NCBI GenBank assembly: GCA_023375785.1
Contig: SZWC01004937.1
Location: 73,556-117,815 of the forward strand
Length of the DNA: 44,260 bases
Source of the DNA: Penium margaritaceum
Taxonomy: Eukaryota > Streptophyta > Zygnematophyceae > Desmidiales > Peniaceae
Direction of reading: 5' to 3'
Shown: in pieces, positions 10,395-20,568 of the stretch
Position numbering within the stretch: the stretch's first letter is position 1
Layout: every line of letters begins with the position of its first letter
Position numbers and translations under genes: made by a program
The notes under the pieces: model-generated
What the model was told of the DNA's origin: nothing
What the model saw: the letters and a program-made list of their open reading frames with translations, nothing else
Databases searched by the model: none

Positions 10395-10817
10395 TTGATG
10401 GCTGAGTGTGCCTCCAACAAAGGGAGGGTGATGCTCAGGCAAGGAGCTTACGGCCTTGACTTGGACAAAAATGAGCACACCATTTATGAGAAGAGAGAAT
10501 TCATCTCTCTTGCTCCATGCAACAAGAAATTCAGAGTCGTCGATGGCAAGATTGAGGTAGCAAAGGGGATTGGTGACAAGCTGGTCACATTGGATGTCAA
10601 CGGTACAGACTCCGACCTCAAGCTAGAGGGGGTGTTTTACTTGCCCTCCTTCACAGCCAACCTACTCTCCGTCTCTAAGACAATTGACCATGGCATTCCA
10701 ATTGTCTTCATAGAGAAGGAAATAATCATAGTCCCTACCAAGGACATCAACATCTTCTACTCTGCTAAGAAGGTTTTTGCACATGTTCCTTGCATTGATG
10801 TACTCTACGTCTTGTAG
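10395..10817 (+). pseudogene. Element B: aspartic protease
   Basis: An open frame of 140 codons. The active-site region reads LDLDKNEHTIYEK where copia has the W-x-L-D-S-G-A-S-x-H-M pattern, so the catalytic D-S/T-G triad is now D-L-D. The rest is well preserved: KGIGDKLVTL, LEGVFYLPSFTANLLSVSK (the conserved L-x-x-V-L-Y-V-P-x-x-x-x-N-L-L-S block). The open frame with a lost active site suggests decay by substitution. It ends at a TAG before the pre-integrase domain. Confidence 0.8.
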
Positions 10818-10823
10818 ACCAAA

Positions 10824-11180
10824 ATGAGAACATCAATGGCTGAATCTTTAGCCAAGATTGATGATGAGGAGAGCAGCAATGCAGATTTTTATGACGAGGG
10901 ACATGCTGGAGCAACGGAAGTAATGGTAGCGGAAGATTTGACAACAGAACCGCAAGCAAATACTGCCACCAAGTCTGTTCATTCTAGTTGGTGCACATCC
11001 TCTGAGAACCTGTGGCACAGGAGCTTTGGGCACGTGGCTCATTACACATTGGTTCTCATGGAAAAGCATGATCTAGTGCCTGGGATAGAGCTAGGTGATG
11101 AGGCAAAGGAAGCTGGGATCTTGTGTGAACCATACCTTAAAGGCAAGGCGAAGAAGAAATCCTTCAAGCGCAATGGTACG
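10824..11180 (+). pseudogene. Element B: GAG-pre-integrase (HHCC) domain
   Basis: The frame 10824-11261 begins with an acidic, low-complexity spacer, then ENLWHRSFGHVAHYTLVLM supplies the two zinc-binding His, and ILCEPYLKGKAKK stands where the CxxC pair normally lies, with one Cys visible and the second changed to Tyr. The frame continues without a break into the integrase core. Confidence 0.8.
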
Positions 11181-11640
11181 CGTGCACTCGCACCCCTTGA
11201 CCTCATCCACTCTGACGTGTGTGGTCTCATTCGCATACCGTCTAATGGAGGCAGCAAATAATTCCTCACATGCATTGATGACAACAGCCGCAAGGTCTGG
11301 ATATACTCTTTCAAAAAGAAAAGTGAGGTGAAGGAGAATCTGCAAGCCTTTGTCATTATGGTTGAGTGATAGACTGTGTGAAGGCATTTAGGACGGACAA
11401 TGGAGGAGAGTACGAAGCCTACAGGGAGTGGCTCAAGACACAGGGCATTGAACACAAGAAAACTACCCCCTACTCATCTCAAAAAAATAGTGTAGCAGAG
11501 ATGATGAACCAGACCCTCTTGAGCATAATGAGGTGCATGCTCTTTGACGCCAAGCTACCTCCTAGGTTCTGGGCTGAAGCAGCACGCACGACTACCTTTC
11601 TTGTGAACCTCACACCTACAGCAGCTATGTGAAGGAGATG
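11181..11640 (+). pseudogene. Element B: integrase catalytic core (rve)
   Basis: All three acidic residues are visible: LIHSDVCG (first Asp, about 11210), AFRTDNGGEYEAY (second Asp, about 11390) and NSVAEMMNQT (Glu, about 11490). Between them CIDDNSRKVWIYSF and TTPYSSQ are preserved. Breaks are a stop at 11261, a frame change near 11366 and a stop at 11632. Integrase would join cDNA ends to target DNA. The active-site residues survive although the frame does not. Confidence 0.85.
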
Positions 11641-11953
11641 TAAGAAGAAGCCAACACAACAGCTGAAGACGCCTCAAGAAGCATGGTTAGGCAAGAAACC
11701 GGATGCCTCACATCTCAAGGTGTTTGGTTGTAGTGGCTTTGCCAAGGTTCAGGCGGTTGAGGGCCCTAGAAAGCTTGATACAAGAGCACAAAAGTGTATT
11801 TTCACTAGCTATGACACCGCACACAGAGCTTATAGACTATGGAACCAAGGAGTTAAGAAGGTCATTCGGAACAAAGACGTGGATTTCCACAAACATTCTG
11901 CGACTAAGGGAGAGCTCCTCAGACTTGAAAACACTCAAAAAGCGGGAGAGTAG
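11641..11953 (+). pseudogene. Element B: integrase C-terminal region
   Basis: It contains TPQEAWLGKKPDASHLKVFGC, the conserved copia block after the core, then KCIFTSYDTAHRAYRLW and VIRNKDVDF, which correspond to the family pattern K-x-x-F-x-G-Y...R-D-V-x-F. The frame is open 11720-11953. Confidence 0.8.
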
Positions 11954-12199
11954 CTCAATCTTCTTGAGAGGGAGACAAAGCATCAGCACAATGGCATGGG
12001 CTAGGTACTACAATTGGGAGAGAAGCTGATGAAGATGACTCGGAAGAATCAGACTCAAATTCTAACGTTTCTAATCCTCCAGACCGTGAGGAGGATGTCT
12101 CTCCCATCATCAACGACAAAACAGACCGACAGCCTCTACATCAACAACAACAGCCAGCAGGTCCAAGGAGCAGTTCACATTCTCAAAGCTCCTCAGTAG

Positions 12200-13305
12200 C
12201 ATTACCATGCGGACAGGGGTGAATGGACAGGCTTCAACTGTTTGTTCCTGGTTCAAGAGGAGCCGGTTTCTATCGCAGAGGCACTCACGCGGCCTGACAA
12301 AGCTGAGTGGGATGAAGCAGTTTAAAGTGAAATCAGCTCCATCAAGGAGAATGGGACATGGGGGCTAGGGGAAAGACCTGCTGACGCTCACGTTGTGGGG
12401 TCCAAGTTGGTGATGAAAGTAAAAAAGCAATAGGATGGCAAGATATACAAGTACAAGGCACGGGTGGTAGCAAAGGAGTTTTCTCAATGGCATGGTGCAG
12501 AGTATGATGAGACCTTTACTCTCATTTTGACGTTCACCTCCATCTGGTCAATGCTCACCATTGCTTCTGCCGAGGACATGGAGGTCCACTAGATGGATGT
12601 CAAGACAGCCTTTGTTTGCAGCAAAATTGATGAGGAGTCGCTGATGGAGGCTCCAGGGGGTTCATGCTCCAGAGGGAAAGGTGAGCAGATTGGTGAAGGC
12701 CCTCTATAGGCTACAACAAGCGCCAAGACATTGGTAGCAGGAGATGGATACATTTATGGCCAAGGAGTCCTTCATGCACTACAACAACAACCCTAGCATG
12801 TATTTGTATGAGAGTAACAAAGGGACTATGTTGGTAACCTTGTACGTCGATGACCTGATTCTATGCTCTTCTTCAATGCAGCTGCTAGACGATCTTATGG
12901 GGTAGCTGAGTAGCAGATTCAAGATGAACGACATGGGTCCTGTCGACTTCTATCTCAGAATTGCCATCAATCGTTAGAGAGCAGTACGTACCATCAGCTT
13001 GAACCAGACAAAGTACATCGACTCCATCCTCAAACGATACGACATGGAAAACTGCAAGCCTGCCAGGAAATCCATGAGCTTAGAGTGCAAGCTCTCTACC
13101 TCCATGTCCCCATCAACAAAACAAAGAAAACTGACATGCTGAGCATCCCATATCATCTTGCAATGGGCAGTCTGATGTATGCCATGGTTGCCACCCGACC
13201 AGCTGTAGCCCATGCTGTTGGACAGGTGAGCTAGTTTGTGGCAAATCCTGGTCCACTTCACTGGCAGGCTGTGATGCGCATCATGCGCTACCTTAAGGGG
13301 ACGTG
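12200..13305 (+). pseudogene. Element B: reverse transcriptase
   Basis: It shows the copia RT order: ALTRPDKAEWDEAV (about 12275), VGSKLVMKVKK, YKARVVAKEFSQ, VHxMDVKTAFV with TAG in place of the Gln codon (12591), RLVKALYRLQQAPRHW, then LVTLYVDDLILCSSS (about 12836), which carries the intact YVDD catalytic motif, and KMNDMGPVDFYL. Stops visible at about 12323, 12430, 12591, 12904, 12976 and 13230 are mostly TAG where the family has Gln. It would copy RNA into cDNA. Confidence 0.85.
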
Positions 13306-13851
13306 ACATGTGGGGCTCCACTTTGGAGGCATCACTGGATCTGCGTCACTCTGTCTCATGTGCTACACTGATGCTGATTGGAGAGGAAATATCAACAAGA
13401 AGAAAGTCTACCTCCGGCTTTGTGTATGCCGAATGGAGGTGTTGTCAGTTGGGCGACTCTCAAGCAAAAAAATTTCTCTTCGTCAACAGCTGAAGCTGAG
13501 TACATCACCTTGGCTAAGGTTTGTAAAGAGGTGCAGTGGCTATGCAGCTTGCTATCTAAGATGAAGGCACCATGAACGGTGACAGCCATCAAGAGTGACA
13601 ACATGAGCGTGATTGACATCTCCAAGAACCCGGTCCTAACCTGACGTACAAATCACATCGAGGTCTAATGCCACCATGCGCAGGACATAGTCTACAGGCG
13701 GATGGTCGAGCTCGAGTATGTTCGTACCAAGGTGAAATGGGCTGACATGCTTACAAAGCCATTGGACGAGGATCTCCACCAGGCGGGTAGGCAAGGTATC
13801 GGCATGGTCAAGACAAGTGATGAAGAATGATGACGGAGACTATCGCGAGGT
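13306..13851 (+). pseudogene. Element B: RNase H
   Basis: Two frames share the domain: MCYTDADWRGN (about 13365) gives the first acidic block, and VVSWATLKQKNFSSSTAEAEYITLAKVCKEVQWL (13440-13550) the second. It is followed by NMSVIDISKNP and KWADMLTKPLDED near 13745, the usual C-terminal end. There is a frameshift near 13400. Confidence 0.85.
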
Positions 13852-13864
13852 GCAAGGGAGAGGT
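13852..13864 (+). promoter_or_regulatory. Element B polypurine tract
   Basis: GCAAGGGAGAGGT lies directly before the TG of the 3' LTR at 13866, in the position of the plus-strand primer. Confidence 0.75.
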
Positions 13865-13865
13865 T

Positions 13866-14185
13866 TGTTGAATGTATTTATCCCTTGTTTTGTTTAAAAG
13901 GAAAATTAGGAATTCTCTCCCCCTTGTGGAAGTATGACCCCAAGATTCGTTGTAGTGTGACTCAACTATGCTGTGCCTCATGTGAGATATGTCCTATGAG
14001 TACACCATGTGGATGAGTAGTTAACTTGGCTATTTTGTTGATTTAGCCAAGTGAGAGGTCATGAGTTCGATCCTAGCCCCGTGCACTTCTTGGTTGTTAT
14101 GGAGGCTTCCAAGAAAAAAAGTCTGTAGCTTCTTGGAACCTTACATGGTTGGTCCATCACCTTGACACGAGGTTGTTTATGTCTA
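13866..14185 (+). repeat. Element B 3' LTR, truncated
   Basis: It starts TGTTGAATG after the polypurine tract and matches the 5' LTR from about 8590 until about 14185. There the similarity ends, before the TATA box and the R and U5 regions. The missing half means no target duplication can be checked. Confidence 0.8.
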
Positions 14186-14595
14186 CCAATGTTTTTCTGG
14201 CTGCTCATATATGATCTCAATTAATTTATATTCAATGATATTTCAAGACAATCTGAAACAAGAGGACCCATGATTGAAAAATTATTTGCTTGTTGATAAC
14301 GACCTACTTTCGTCATTTCATTGTTTCATGATCTCGTTGAAATAAAATAATCAACTCATCAAAACATCATATTGAATAATGATAATTTTAAAAGTATTTT
14401 TATAGGAAAAGGTTTTTTTTTTTGCAAATGGATTTTGTGACTTTGTTAGTGATTGGGAAATGCACTTCTCAATACACAGGCTTCTAAAAGGAAAAAATCC
14501 TTTCCATTTCAATGTATGAAAATGTGCTATGGTAAAGATAGACATGTACCATCTTGCATCTATATCTCTGAATACATTTGTATAGTTATTGATCA
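14186..14595. other. AT-rich stretch of unknown origin
   Basis: It is much richer in A and T than its surroundings, with no domain in any frame. It begins exactly where the B 3' LTR is cut and ends where the element C linker begins. It may be host intergenic DNA or part of an unknown insertion. Confidence 0.5.
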
Positions 14596-15050
14596 GTGGC
14601 CAAGGTCTTTTTGAAACATAAGAAAATAGACGTACCATCTTCAAGGCCATGCGACGCTATATTCTTCGAGGAGCCTTCCTCACGCAACCTCGCTCTTGCA
14701 CATCGTGGGACCCTTCTAGACCTGTCGCGGCTATTGCATGGGAGACAGTTTGCACCGGTGCGCAAAATTTCTCCCCGCCCATCAGTATTAGGAGTCCCAA
14801 ACCTCCACGCATCACCCACAACACCCACATTCTTTGCTCCTCCATACACACTTCAGACCCCCCCTCACCAGTCTCTATCCGGATGTGCCCCTCTGCCCTT
14901 TATGTCCATCAACACATCCAAGTACACGTCTTCACCCACTGGCTCTACCAACCAGGTACCTGAGTCCACCTCTTCAGCTGCTGACCCAGCAGCTTATGTA
15001 ACCGAGCCCGCCACTCTAGCTATTGAATCATTTGACTAGTTGATATGTCC
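14596..15050 (+). pseudogene. Element C: Pro/Ser/Thr-rich integrase-RT linker
   Basis: An open frame of 147 codons, rich in Pro, Ser, Thr and Ala in its second half (TTPTFFAPPYTLQTPP, SPTGSTNQVPESTSSA). Composition and position before an RT resemble the element F linker at 32572-32922. No integrase core is visible upstream, where AT-rich DNA intervenes. The assignment rests on composition and order only. Confidence 0.45.
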
Positions 15051-15357
15051 TCCGGCCCATGACTTTGTCATTCCGATGGAGTGACTCGTTGTGTCCCTCC
15101 CTCCTTAAGCCAAACATGTCCATTCATCTACTGTAATTCTGATAAACTCACACACTCCTGGTCACTTTCTGTGTCCGTGCACTCCAGCACTACCACTAGG
15201 TCCTTGCCCTGACATCGCCTGGCCGCCCCTGGCCACCATCCTTTGTCCCTTGTCTCCTTTCCACTTTGCAGTGAACAAGGATCCAGGGACAAAGGCCTCG
15301 GGTCTGATTCCTCTTGTTTTCGTCACAACAGACGTTCAAGCTGGATCCGTATTGGAC

Positions 15358-15360
<3 letters not shown>

Positions 15361-15413
<53 letters not shown>

Positions 15414-15658
15414 NNNNNNNNNNNNNNNNNNNNNNNNNNNNNNNNNNNNNNNNNNNNNNNNNNNNNNNNNNNNNNNNNNNNNNNNNNNNNNNNNNNNNNN
15501 NNNNNNNNNNNNNNNNNNNNNNNNNNNNNNNNNNNNNNNNNNNNNNNNNNNNNNNNNNNNNNNNNNNNNNNNNNNNNNNNNNNNNNNNNNNNNNNNNNNN
15601 NNNNNNNNNNNNNNNNNNNNNNNNNNNNNNNNNNNNNNNNNNNNNNNNNNNNNNNNNN

Positions 15659-15719
<61 letters not shown>
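15361..15719. repeat. (TC)n microsatellite containing an assembly gap
   Basis: A pure TC run extends from 15362 to 15413, followed by 245 undetermined bases (15414-15658) and another TC run to 15719 with one C-to-G interruption. The gap is a failure to assemble the repeat, so its true length is unknown. Confidence 0.95.
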
Positions 15720-15723
<4 letters not shown>

Positions 15724-15739
15724 GTGCATTGTGCTCCAC

Positions 15740-16395
15740 TGGACCTTAGCACCATGCTTCTATTGATACCTAGGCCGTCTTTGCAAGTGCCTGATTCACA
15801 AAGCCTCTGTGAGGCCAGGGCCACACCAGAATCTGCTTTGTGGGACACAACTTGCAAGGAGGAATTGACTGACATTGATGAGAATGCACGTATGAGCTGA
15901 TTGACATATCCACATGCCTCGGGGCCAAGTGGGTTTTCCGCCGGAAGTGGAAGCCAGACGGCTCTCTGGAAAAGTACAAAGCCAAGCCAATGGCTTTGCA
16001 CAGTTACCAACAGTGAACTTCGACTAGGTCTTTGCACTGGTTGGTTGTTTCACTACCAGCCACACGCTCCTCAGCTGGTCGCTGAGCATGGCTGGGAGCT
16101 CAACTGGATGGACACCAGCAATGTCTTCATGGGTGGCAAGCTCAAATGTGAGGAGCTCTACATGGACCTTCCTCTTAGCTTTGAGGATGGAACTGGGCGT
16201 GTCCGATGACCGTAGAAGGCCATCTATGACCTAAAAGAATTGCCAAGTTTTTGGAATACAGAGATCAGCCACACTCACATAAAGGATGGCCTGGCGAGCA
16301 TTGCTGCAGACTCGGCTCTCTTATTCAACCCATTGGGTACAACCCTTGTCACTGTGCTTGTGTATGTGGATAACTTACTCATTCTGTCTCCTGAC
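15740..16395 (+). pseudogene. Element C: reverse transcriptase, part 1
   Basis: Frames contain DTTCKEELTDIDENA (RT pre-domain), LGAKWVFRRKWKPDGSLEKYK (the KWV...K-DG-x-x-x-x-Y-K-A block, about 15920-15985), LNWMDTSNVFMGGKL (M-D-V-x-x-A-F block, about 16105), AIYDLKELPSFW, and VLVYVDNLLILSPD at about 16350-16395, in which the catalytic YVDD is YVDN. The sequence is then cut by M1 and resumes at 17208. Confidence 0.8.
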
Positions 16396-17207
16396 TAAGG
16401 CTGCACACGGATCCTAGGATCCGTGATAACTCTCCACGGATACTGGATCCGGATCTGGATTCGCGAATCCGGATCCAGAATCTTGGATCCGGTAAGTATT
16501 CACGGATCCTACCCGGATCCTGAGGGGGGAGGGAGGAAAAACCTATGAGAGGTCCTGCTCAAGTCTGTCACACATCCAAAAAACTCGCTCATTGAATTTT
16601 AAACAGTCATGCCGGCGCACCGTGCTTGCAATCCGCATCTTACCGGAGCATGACCGTGTGTCAGACGTGGACCACTAGAACTTCGGGCGCGAAGTTCTGG
16701 TGGTCCACCTCCAATGCCCGCGACCGACCCTCACATGAGGGCTGGCCTCAATGGCCATTGGCTGACAGGCACAGACGATCCAACAGCGTGGATCATCTGT
16801 GTCAGAAATCCACAGCATGAACTACGTAGCCCATTGTGTGTGCCCCCATAACAGCACACTAGGCTGTTATGCGAGGACTTACGAATCCTTCTATCACAAG
16901 GTTCGCGAGTACTCTAAGAACAGCGTGCTGTGTTGGGCTCCTCCATGGGAGGGATCATGCGTGTTGCGGGCATGCGTGACTCCTCCTAGGGAGGAGTCAA
17001 GCGTGCCCTGGATAGAAAACAATTTCATCCATGTACATTAGGGTGGATCCGGTATGCGGGAACCATGAATCCGGGTCCCGGATCCGTGAATCCATGGATC
17101 CGCGAATCCATGGATCCGTCACCGCGGATCCGGATCCAGGTCTAGGATACGTCCCGCAGATCTGGATCCACCTCAAGATCCGCGGATAGGATCCATGTGC
17201 AGCCTTA
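16396..17207. mobile_element. M1: non-autonomous hAT-like TIR element, 812 bp
   Basis: The left end is TAAGGCTGCACACGGATCC and the right end reads, on the other strand, TAAGGCTGCACATGGATCC. The first five bases fit the hAT terminal consensus YARNG. It is flanked by perfect 8-bp direct repeats CTCCTGAC (16388-16395 and 17208-17215), the hAT target-duplication size. Removing it rejoins the copia RT in frame (SPD then LAATND). Both subterminal regions carry arrays of GGATCC, fifteen copies in all. The core holds a chain of stem-loops. No transposase frame is seen, so it would be mobilised in trans. Confidence 0.9.
16667..16708. repeat. 19-bp stem hairpin in the M1 core
   Basis: GTGGACCACTAGAACTTCG at 16667-16685 pairs with 16690-16708 across a GGCG loop, with a single G-U type mismatch. 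Other stem-loops in the core are at 16728-16741, 16762-16805, 16847-16871 and 16978-16998. Confidence 0.9.
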
Positions 17208-17477
17208 CTCCTGACCTCGCGGCCACCAATGATTGAAGAATCTCCTACAGTCCATGCACGAGAAGAAAGGTCTCAGGCCTACGTAGATGCTCTTGGACAT
17301 GGAGATTGAGCACGATCGCGCCCACGGTGTTCTACATGTGCATCAGGCAGCATATCTGTAGATCTTGGCAAAGTGATATGCAGACCACTTGTCCACCGTG
17401 TCCTGCACCTCTATACCCACGACCCCAAATGACCACGTCAAGCTGAAAGATTCCGATTCAACACACTTGGTGACAGC
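17208..17477 (+). pseudogene. Element C: reverse transcriptase, part 2
   Basis: It continues the palm and thumb after M1 (DLAATND, then degenerate sequence). The expected block F-K-M-x-D-L-G is not clear. The stretch is the right length for the region between YVDD and the G-S-L-M-Y block. Confidence 0.5.
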
Positions 17478-17921
17478 ATGGATGTGAATGCATTTCTTCG
17501 TGTCATTGTGTCACTCACGCTCCTTACCATCACCGCCCCATCGGACATTGCCTTTGTTGTGAAGCTATTGGTCCAAATCTCACAGTCCCCACACCAACTA
17601 CACATAGATGAAGCCATTTGCGTGGTGCACTACGTCTTCTCCATCCCATGCCATGGGTCGACTTTTCGTCACCAGCCATTCATAGTCTTCGAAGTCTATA
17701 CTAACTGTGACTGGGCTGGGGGCGCTAATGAAAAGAGGCCCACGGAATTGATATCTCTCATCGAAGGCATGGTTGTCTTTTGGCAAAGCGGCAAGTGCGA
17801 ATGCATCACTCGCAACAATACAGAGGCAGAGTACGTGGTATTGGACGTAGGTTCATGCGAGAATGTGTGGCTCCTTTGTCTCTGGTGTGAGTTTCACTTC
17901 GATAACTGTGCGTACGGCTGA
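17478..17921 (+). pseudogene. Element C: RT C-terminus and RNase H
   Basis: An open frame of 147 codons. LRVIVSLTLLTITAPSDIAFVVKLL matches the copia block L-x-x-x-G-S-L-x-Y-L-x-x-T-R-P-D-I-x-F-x-V-x-x-L. It is followed by VYTNCDWAGGANEKR (first RNase H acidic block, with Asp kept) and NNTEAEYVVLDVGSCENVWL (TEAEY block intact). This is the best-preserved part of element C. It ends at a TGA at 17919-17921. Confidence 0.8.
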
Positions 17922-18206
17922 AGACACTGCCAAGGAAGGAGGCAATTAGGTGAAGGAAGAGGCTACCACTACTGTCGCCTAGGCTGCACAAGTATTCACT
18001 ACTGAGACAGGAAGTAGATGAGAGACAAAGGCACAGCAGTAGTGGTGTTATGGGTGCTCCTACTGTTTCTGGTGTCGATGCTGCTGCTACTGCCCCAACT
18101 ATGCAAGTGGCTGAAAGAACTACCAAGAGGGACAATTAGGTGAAGGAAGAGACAGCCACAGCTATCTCCTTGGCTAAAGAGACAGCCACTGCTGAGATGG
18201 GCAATT
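17922..18206 (+). repeat. Element C 3' untranslated region with 190-bp direct repeat units
   Basis: The segment CAATTAGGTGAAGGAAGAG occurs at 17943 and again at 18133, with matching flanks, giving a 190-bp period. A partial third trace (GGGCAATTGA) appears at 18200. No coding sequence. Confidence 0.6.
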
Positions 18207-18216
18207 GACTAGGGGG
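18207..18216 (+). promoter_or_regulatory. Element C polypurine tract
   Basis: GACTAGGGGG lies immediately before TGTCAAAGC, about 285 bases after the RNase H stop. Distance and sequence fit a polypurine tract and LTR start. Confidence 0.55.
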
Positions 18217-18514
18217 TGTCAAAGCTAGAAAGTTGACAGCTGTTGAAGCATGACACATGGAACAAGCGACAGGCCAATGTGCCATGGATTGAGGCAATGG
18301 GAGTTAGCGAGAGAATGGATCAAGAAAAAGAGTAAGGAGTCACGAGGCAACAAGGTGCTATAAGCAGGAGGGGATGAGCGAGCAAGCAGCAAGCTCAATC
18401 TCGGTTACCACCCTCAAAGTTGATGAAGTTGACCCACCTACCCATTGAATATGCTCAAACTGTCAAATATGACACTGGCCAAGAAACCAGCCAGCTGGAT
18501 CGAGAACCCGGCTC
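18217..18514 (+). repeat. Element C 3' LTR, 5' portion
   Basis: It begins TG after the polypurine tract. It is interrupted at 18514 by element E; the remainder should resume after 26589. No second copy of this LTR is in the window, so the extent is inferred. Confidence 0.45.
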
Positions 18515-18726
18515 TGTTCATAACAAATGTACACGCATGCATGAATTAAATCTATGCGAAGCTGGCCAAGCTCTCGTGTCACTTGATCCAAGACGTGGCT
18601 CATCATGTAGTCATGGCATAGAAGCAGATGGCTAGGTCGTCTTCTATGTGGTGAATCACCTGCATAAGTGAGGTGAGTGTGCAACAAGGCCAGAGGTCAC
18701 CGTGTGGTACTGACACAAAACCAACA
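18515..18726 (-). repeat. Element E 3' LTR
   Basis: On the minus strand it begins TGTTGGTTTTGTGTC at 18726, right after a purine tract. The last 106 bases match 26478-26584 at the other end of E. The far end is placed at 18515 (TGTTCATAAC on plus) because GGCTC (18510-18514) nearly matches GGCTG after the other LTR (26585-26589). The length of 212 bp is therefore provisional. Confidence 0.55.
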
Positions 18727-18738
18727 CTCTCCCATCAC
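18727..18738 (-). promoter_or_regulatory. Element E polypurine tract
   Basis: Minus strand GTGATGGGAGAG directly precedes the TGTTGG of the LTR, about 150 bases after the RNase H end. Confidence 0.65.
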
Positions 18739-18879
18739 CCATAGCCGAGTTGCACGACAATACTCATAGGCACAATACCGATGTCACGAGAAGTGAAAAA
18801 ACATAGACCTGTACACAACCAGTGGCACAACAGGCCAACCAGGAGCATCATGAGGGCACAGCAATCCAACAGAATAAAC

Positions 18880-19290
18880 TGTTGGAAGACATTGCTACTT
18901 AGTGCCTTTGTAAGGAAGTCAGCTCATTGCTGGCGGGTGTTGACCCACACAATCTGAATATCGCTTGCAGCCACACGCTCACACACAAAATGGTACTTCA
19001 CATCAATATGCTTTGTGCGAGTGTGGTGCATACCATCATGCTCAGCAATAGATTTCGTGCTTTTATTGTCGTGGTGTATGGTGATGCAACAAACGGGAAC
19101 ACCCAACTGCTGCAACGAATGACACAGCCGGACACTCTCAAAGGTTCGTACACCAACAACAACATATTCTTCCACAATGTAGTTGCGCACCACACAACCC
19201 TACTTGCCATTTTCCCCAGAGATCGCTATCCCACCGACGAGCAAGACATAGCCAGTATGGCTCCGTGCATCCGTATCATGCGTCTAGTCA
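18880..19290 (-). pseudogene. Element E: RNase H
   Basis: The minus frame 19193-18924 reads EEYVVVGVRTFESVRLCHSL (second acidic block region), HHDNKSTKSIAEHDGMHHT and RTKHIDVKYHFVCERV, followed after a stop by ADFLTKAL, the canonical end of copia RNase H. The first block, DGYTASD, lies near 19285. Frameshift near 19210. Confidence 0.8.
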
Positions 19291-19790
19291 CTAGCAGTGT
19301 ACCCATCGACAACCACTGAATGTTGCACCCAGTAACAGAAACTGACTCGGGTAATGGAGAGCACATACCTGACAACGCGCAACACCGCATCCATGTGTCC
19401 TACCCGTGGACATTGTGAGAATTGAGCGAGGAAGTTCACAAGGAAGGGGACATCTGCCCGTGTGGTAGTAGCCAGGTACATCACAGACCCTATGACTCGG
19501 AGGTAGTCGGTCACATCCACTGGCTCCCCTAGCTTTGACATGTCCAACGTTTTTTAAAACCTCTATCCAACGGGTGTTATAGGTATTCATGCAGTGGGTA
19601 TAGAATCAAGTAGCGAGGCAAAGCGCTCCCCTAAGCTCTTGACATATGCAGCCTCGTGGGCGTGAAGAACACGACAAGCTGGATCATGCTCAAGCTCCAC
19701 GCCAAGGAAAACATGAGCTAGACCCAAGTCTTTCATCTTCTACACGAACTACAGCACAGAATGCACAACCGACATTGCTTCTTGACTTAG
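19284..19790 (-). pseudogene. Element E: RT C-terminal half
   Basis: The minus frame 19547-19284 contains PVDVTDYLRVIGSVMYLATTTRAD and NFLAQFSQCPRVGHM, the G-S-V-M-Y-L-A-T-T-T-R block typical of this copia clade and nearly identical in element F (34050-34100). Upstream, HVFLGVELEHDPAC follows the palm. Two frames are used. Confidence 0.85.
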
Positions 19791-20568
19791 TGATGCAAAG
19801 TCATCGACATAGACAAGGACAACAAAAATGGCACAGAACATGGGATAACAAAGAGGGAGGGATCCAATGTGTTACCACAGTATCCTCCCCCATTCTCCAG
19901 GGTAGAGGTGATCTCCTGGTTCCAACACCGTGGTGACCATATGAGGCCATAGAGGGTCCTTTGCAGTCTCCAGACTCTGTTGATGTCGTCAGAGAAATCT
20001 ATAGGTTGCACCATGTAGATTTCCTCATCAAGCTTTCCATGCAAAAAAAACATTGTTCACTTCCATCTGCTAAAGCTCCCAGTCATGGTGGACTACAAGA
20101 CTCACGAGGGCTTGAGCTTTGGTATGACGCCGGACGGGGGGCAAAAATCTCGTCAAATTCAATGCTTGGAACTTGAAGAATCCCCTTGGCAATCAGACGT
20201 GCCGTGTACTTGTCAAGCTCACTGTTGGGCTTGTACTTACACTGATCTATCCATCATGCATCGATGGCCTTACGGCCGGGCCGGATATCAACCAGCTGGT
20301 ATACGGCATGGTCATCAAGAGATTTCAGCTCGTCCTGCATGGCAGCCTCCCACTGCTGGGAGTCGAGGGCAACACGTGCCTGCCGAACTGAGGTCAGGTC
20401 AAGTGACGAAGGTGTGGCAACAACTTTTGCGTGACACTCTGCGATGCTGCCAAGGATTGCAGCTTCCAAGGCGCGGTCATGCTCTAGCATGAGTAGTGTA
20501 TGTCCAGAGGCAGAGCTGGGGTAGACAACTCCTATGGCAAGGCCCAAGGTGTCCATGCCAGTCAGCAA
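19787..20568 (-). pseudogene. Element E: RT N-terminal half with YVDD
   Basis: The minus frame 20568-20254 carries ALDSQQWEAAMQDELKSLDD and VYQLVDIRPGRKAI (RT pre-domain). Frame 20053-19787 carries FLHGKLDEEIYMVQP and VWRLQRTLYGLIWSPRCWN. In a third frame VLVYVDDFASLS (about 19815) gives the intact YVDD motif. The K-A-R-L-V-x-K-G block is at about 20200. Multiple frameshifts. Confidence 0.85.

Noticed and set aside
9528..10478. 316-codon minus-strand frame
   Set aside because: It lies antisense to element B gag, whose plus strand carries the capsid signature and CCHC knuckle. The minus translation has no recognisable domain.
15196..15900. Frames crossing the undetermined bases
   Set aside because: They consist of Ser-Leu or Arg-Glu repeats from the TC tract plus unknown residues.
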